Shown in pieces: positions 61,144 through 64,000 of a stretch of DNA of 64,000 nucleotides. The notes beneath the pieces are model-generated. The model did not search any database. It was not told the DNA's origin and saw only the letters and a list, made by a program, of their open reading frames with translations. The translations under genes were made by a program, and so were the position numbers. Numbering within the stretch: the stretch's first letter is position 1; each line of letters starts with the position of its first letter. The stretch is from Citrobacter arsenatis. GTDB lineage: Bacteria; Pseudomonadota; Gammaproteobacteria; Enterobacterales; Enterobacteriaceae. Where the stretch lies: assembly GCF_004353845.1 (NCBI RefSeq), contig NZ_CP037864.1, positions 186,001-250,000 on the forward strand, written 5' to 3'.

Positions 61144-63441
61144 ATGACTAACCGTATCCAACGTTTAAAAACCGCTCTGTTTCAGAACAACCGTGAAATT
61201 TCGCTTGAGCGTGCGCTGCTATATACCGCCAGCCACCAGCAGACGGAAGGAGAGCCGGTTATTCTGCGTCGGGCGAAAGCCACCGCATATATTCTTGAGC
61301 ATGTTGAGATTTCGATTCGTGATGAGGAACTGATTGCCGGGAACCGTAGTGTTAAACCGCGCGCGGGCATTATGTCGCCGGAAATGGACCCGTACTGGCT
61401 GCTTAAAGAGCTGGAGCAGTTTCCAACCCGTCCGCAGGACCGTTTTGACATCAGCGAAGAGGATAAACATCTCTATCGCGACGTTTTGTATCCGTACTGG
61501 GAAAAGCGGTCGATGAAAGACTTCATCAACGGTCAGATGACCGATGAGGTAAAAGCCGCCGTCAGTACTCAGATTTTTAGCGTTAACCAGACGGACAAAG
61601 GGCAGGGACATATCATTATTGATTATCCACGCCTGTTGAATCACGGGCTTGGCGAGCTGGTCACACAGATGCGGGCACACAGTCGACAGCAGCCGGATAA
61701 TCACTTTTATCAGGCTGCGCTGCTGCTGCTTGAGGCTTCGCAAAGCCACATTCTGCGTTACGCTATGCTGGCAGAGAAGATGGCGGAAGGCTGCCCGGAT
61801 ACGCAGCGACGCCAGGAATTGCTGAAGATTGCTGAAAACTCCCGGCATAACGCCCAGCACAAACCGCAAACCTTCTGGCAGGCATGTCAGCTGTTCTGGT
61901 ACATGAACATTATTTTGCAATATGAATCCAACGCCAGTTCGCTCTCACTCGGACGCTTCGACCAGTATATGCTGCCGTTTTATCAGGCCTCGCTGACGCA
62001 GGGGGAAGACTCTGCATTCTTACAAGAGATCCTCGAATCACTATGGGTGAAATGTAATGACATCGTACTGCTGCGATCCACCAGCAGCGCGCGCTATTTC
62101 GCTGGCTTCCCAACGGGTTATACCGCACTGCTCGGAGGATTGACGGAGAGTGGTCGTAGTGCGGTAAACGTACTGTCGTTCCTCTGCCTGGATGCGTATC
62201 AGAGCGTACAGCTGCCGCAACCAAACCTCGGTGTACGCACGAATGCGCTGATCGACACGCCGTTCCTGATGAAAACGGCACAGACAATTCGCCTCGGGAC
62301 CGGTATCCCGCAAATCTTTAATGATGAAGTGGTGGTACCTGCATTTCTTAACCGTGGCGTCTCGCTGGAAGATGCGCGGGATTATGCGGTTGTAGGTTGT
62401 GTCGAGCTGTCTATTCCAGGCAGAACATACGGTTTGCACGATATCGCCATGTTTAATCTGCTGAAAGTCATGGAAATCAGCCTGTATGAGAATGAAGGCA
62501 ACCCCGCCCTGACGTACGAAACTCTCCTGGCGCATATTCGTGCCAAAATCAGCCACTACATCACGCTGATGGTTGAGGGCAGTAATATCTGCGATATCGG
62601 TCACCGTGACTGGGCACCGGTGCCGCTGCTCTCCTCGTTTATTAGCGATTGTCTGGATAAAGGGTGTGACATTACCGATGGCGGTGCTCGCTATAACTTC
62701 TCCGGTGTACAGGGGATCGGCATTGCGAACCTGAGTGATTCGCTGCATGCGCTCAATGGACTGGTATTTGAACAACAGCGCTTATCTTTTGACGAGCTTC
62801 TGTCGGTGCTAAAAGACAACTTTGCTACTCCGGAAGGCGAGAAAATTCGCGCCAGGCTGATTAACCGTTTCGAGAAATACGGTAACGATATTGATGATGT
62901 AGATAACATCAGCGCCGAACTGCTGCGTCATTACTGTAAAGAGGTCGAGAAGTACCAGAATCCACGCGGCGGCCAATTTACGCCGGGTTCGTATACCGTC
63001 TCTGCGCACGTGCCGCTGGGTTCGGTCGTTGGGGCGACGCCGGATGGCCGCTTCGCCGGGGAACAGTTGGCGGATGGAGGCCTGTCGCCGATGCTGGGGC
63101 AAGATATGCAAGGACCAACGGCAGTCTTGAAATCGGTCAGCAAGCTGGATAACACGCTGCTTTCCAATGGGACGTTGCTGAACGTGAAGTTTACGCCAGC
63201 CACACTGGAAGGTGAGGCCGGTTTACGCAAGCTGGCGGATTTTCTGCGGGCATTTACCCAGCTCAAGCTCCAGCACATTCAGTTTAACGTGGTGAACGCC
63301 GACACATTGCGCGAAGCGCAGCTGCGCCCGCAGGATTTCGCCGGACTGGTGGTGCGCGTGGCTGGCTATAGCGCCTTCTTTGTCGAACTGTCGAAGGAGA
63401 TCCAGGATGACATCATTCGCCGCACCGCGCATCAGCTGTGA
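61144..63441 (+). CDS. pflD: Glycyl-radical enzyme PflD, dehydratase-like
   Basis: PflD is a 765-residue glycyl-radical enzyme. The thiyl Cys419 and Glu421 are in VVGCVELSIPGR, and the radical Gly741 lies in VRVAGYSAFFVEL. Pyruvate formate-lyase has two adjacent active-site cysteines; here there is one Cys followed by V-E, the pattern of glycerol/diol dehydratase-type members. The historic name pyruvate formate-lyase 2 is therefore probably wrong. The true substrate is unknown. The ATG at 61144 follows GCAGGAG; a longer frame starting in the REP repeat is rejected. It overlaps its activase gene pflC by 35 bases. Confidence 0.95.
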   Translation: MTNRIQRLKTALFQNNREISLERALLYTASHQQTEGEPVILRRAKATAYILEHVEISIRDEELIAGNRSVKPRAGIMSPEMDPYWLLKELEQFPTRPQDRFDISEEDKHLYRDVLYPYWEKRSMKDFINGQMTDEVKAAVSTQIFSVNQTDKGQGHIIIDYPRLLNHGLGELVTQMRAHSRQQPDNHFYQAALLLLEASQSHILRYAMLAEKMAEGCPDTQRRQELLKIAENSRHNAQHKPQTFWQACQLFWYMNIILQYESNASSLSLGRFDQYMLPFYQASLTQGEDSAFLQEILESLWVKCNDIVLLRSTSSARYFAGFPTGYTALLGGLTESGRSAVNVLSFLCLDAYQSVQLPQPNLGVRTNALIDTPFLMKTAQTIRLGTGIPQIFNDEVVVPAFLNRGVSLEDARDYAVVGCVELSIPGRTYGLHDIAMFNLLKVMEISLYENEGNPALTYETLLAHIRAKISHYITLMVEGSNICDIGHRDWAPVPLLSSFISDCLDKGCDITDGGARYNFSGVQGIGIANLSDSLHALNGLVFEQQRLSFDELLSVLKDNFATPEGEKIRARLINRFEKYGNDIDDVDNISAELLRHYCKEVEKYQNPRGGQFTPGSYTVSAHVPLGSVVGATPDGRFAGEQLADGGLSPMLGQDMQGPTAVLKSVSKLDNTLLSNGTLLNVKFTPATLEGEAGLRKLADFLRAFTQLKLQHIQFNVVNADTLREAQLRPQDFAGLVVRVAGYSAFFVELSKEIQDDIIRRTAHQL

Positions 63442-64000
63442 GATTATTGAGCCGCGTAGCGAGGACGTTGCGCGTATATTCAATATTCAGCGTTACTCAT
63501 TGAATGATGGGCAGGGTATTCGTACGGTGGTCTTTTTTAAAGGCTGTCCGCATTCTTGCCCGTGGTGCGCCAACCCTGAATCTCTCTCCCCACGCATTGA
63601 AACGGTGCGTCGGGAGAGTAAATGCCTGCACTGTACACCCTGTCTGCGTGATGCTGACGAGTGTCCTTCCGGTGCGTTTGAGCGTATTGGTCGTGATATC
63701 TCGCTGGACGACCTGGAACGTGAAGTGATGAAAGATGATATTTTCTTTCGCACTTCAGGTGGGGGGGTGACGCTTTCCGGCGGTGAAGTGCTGATGCAAG
63801 CCCCCTTTGCCGTACGATTCCTGCAACGTCTGCGGCGCTGGGATGTGCACTGTGCAATTGAAACGGCTGGCGATGCACCAGCCAGCCGTTTGTTATCGCT
63901 GGCAAAAGAGTGTGATGAGGTGCTATTCGACCTCAAAATTATGGATGTACGCTTGGCCCGTGAGATCATTAACATGAACCTGCCGCGCGTGTTGGCGAAT
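63407..64000 (+). CDS. pflC: Glycyl-radical enzyme activase PflC (3' end beyond the window)
   Basis: PflC is a radical-SAM activase that installs the glycyl radical on PflD. The visible 198 codons start MTSFAAPRISCEI and contain the SAM cluster motif CPHSCPWC (C-x3-C-x2-C). An inserted cysteine-rich segment (CLHCTPC, ECP) follows, typical of activases with an extra iron-sulfur cluster, then TSGGGVTLSGGEVLMQ. The ATG at 63407 lies inside the end of pflD with GAAGGAG ten bases upstream, so translation is coupled. The gene runs off the right edge; about one third is missing compared with K-12 PflC. Confidence 0.95.
   Translation, partial: MTSFAAPRISCEIIEPRSEDVARIFNIQRYSLNDGQGIRTVVFFKGCPHSCPWCANPESLSPRIETVRRESKCLHCTPCLRDADECPSGAFERIGRDISLDDLEREVMKDDIFFRTSGGGVTLSGGEVLMQAPFAVRFLQRLRRWDVHCAIETAGDAPASRLLSLAKECDEVLFDLKIMDVRLAREIINMNLPRVLAN

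Noticed and set aside
1..64000. CRISPR arrays, tRNA or rRNA genes, insertion sequences, integrase or prophage genes
   Set aside because: None seen; the only repeats are REP/BIME units, and all accessory genes look like metabolic or regulatory cargo without mobility genes.

Overview
The window is a stretch of enterobacterial chromosome, most likely from Citrobacter or a close relative. Nearly every core gene is a recognisable orthologue of the Escherichia coli K-12 segment running from rha to pfl, in the same order and orientation. The accessory genes between them differ from K-12. The genus is inferred from this gene order and protein similarity and is not proven. There is no rRNA, tRNA, CRISPR array, insertion sequence or prophage. 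At least eleven REP/BIME palindrome loci sit in the intergenic gaps, as is usual for this family.

Layout. 1-0.7 kb: an XRE-cupin regulator, with what looks like the first codons of a divergent gene at the left edge. 0.8-9.2 kb: the L-rhamnose regulon (rhaB-rhaA-rhaD, a lactaldehyde reductase gene and rhaM on the minus strand; divergent rhaS-rhaR; convergent rhaT). 9.4-10.9 kb: an L-fucose/L-arabinose isomerase-family gene. 11.1-18 kb: sodA, kdgT, a DapA-family aldolase gene, yiiM, then an accessory trio (GntR/UTRA regulator, TIM-barrel sugar isomerase/epimerase, MFS transporter). 18-28.6 kb: cpxA-cpxR with divergent cpxP and its 3' sRNA CpxQ, fieF, pfkA, sbp, cdh, an SLC13-type permease, tpiA, yiiQ, yiiR. 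28.6-33 kb: fpr and the glpF-glpK-glpX operon. 33.4-34.8 kb: zapB and an AT-rich pair of unknown genes. 34.9-43.3 kb: rraA, menA, hslV-hslU, ftsN, cytR, priA, rpmE. 43.6-45.8 kb: a KdgM-type porin gene and a GPH-type symporter gene. 45.9-54.9 kb: metJ, metB-metL, a carboxymuconolactone decarboxylase-like gene with a divergent LysR gene, metF, katG. 55-64 kb: ptsA-fsaB-gldA divergent from frwC-frwB-pflD-pflC, the last cut by the window end.

How the genes work together. The rhamnose block has uptake (RhaT), mutarotation (RhaM), isomerisation, phosphorylation and aldol cleavage (RhaA, RhaB, RhaD) and, unlike K-12, its own lactaldehyde reductase for the cleavage product. kdgT, the DapA-family aldolase gene and more weakly the KdgM-type porin gene are preceded by KdgR-like boxes (TGAAA-N5-TTTCA type), which suggests a dispersed uronate/ketodeoxygluconate regulon. 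Other operators are readable: CpxR, Cra, Fur, MetJ (two sets), CRP and a sigma-32 promoter for hslVU.

The parts least explained by known biology are the two AT-rich genes between zapB and rraA, the GntR/TIM-barrel/MFS operon with its perfect HutC-type operator, and the physiological substrate of the ptsA/fsaB/gldA-frw-pflDC divergon.
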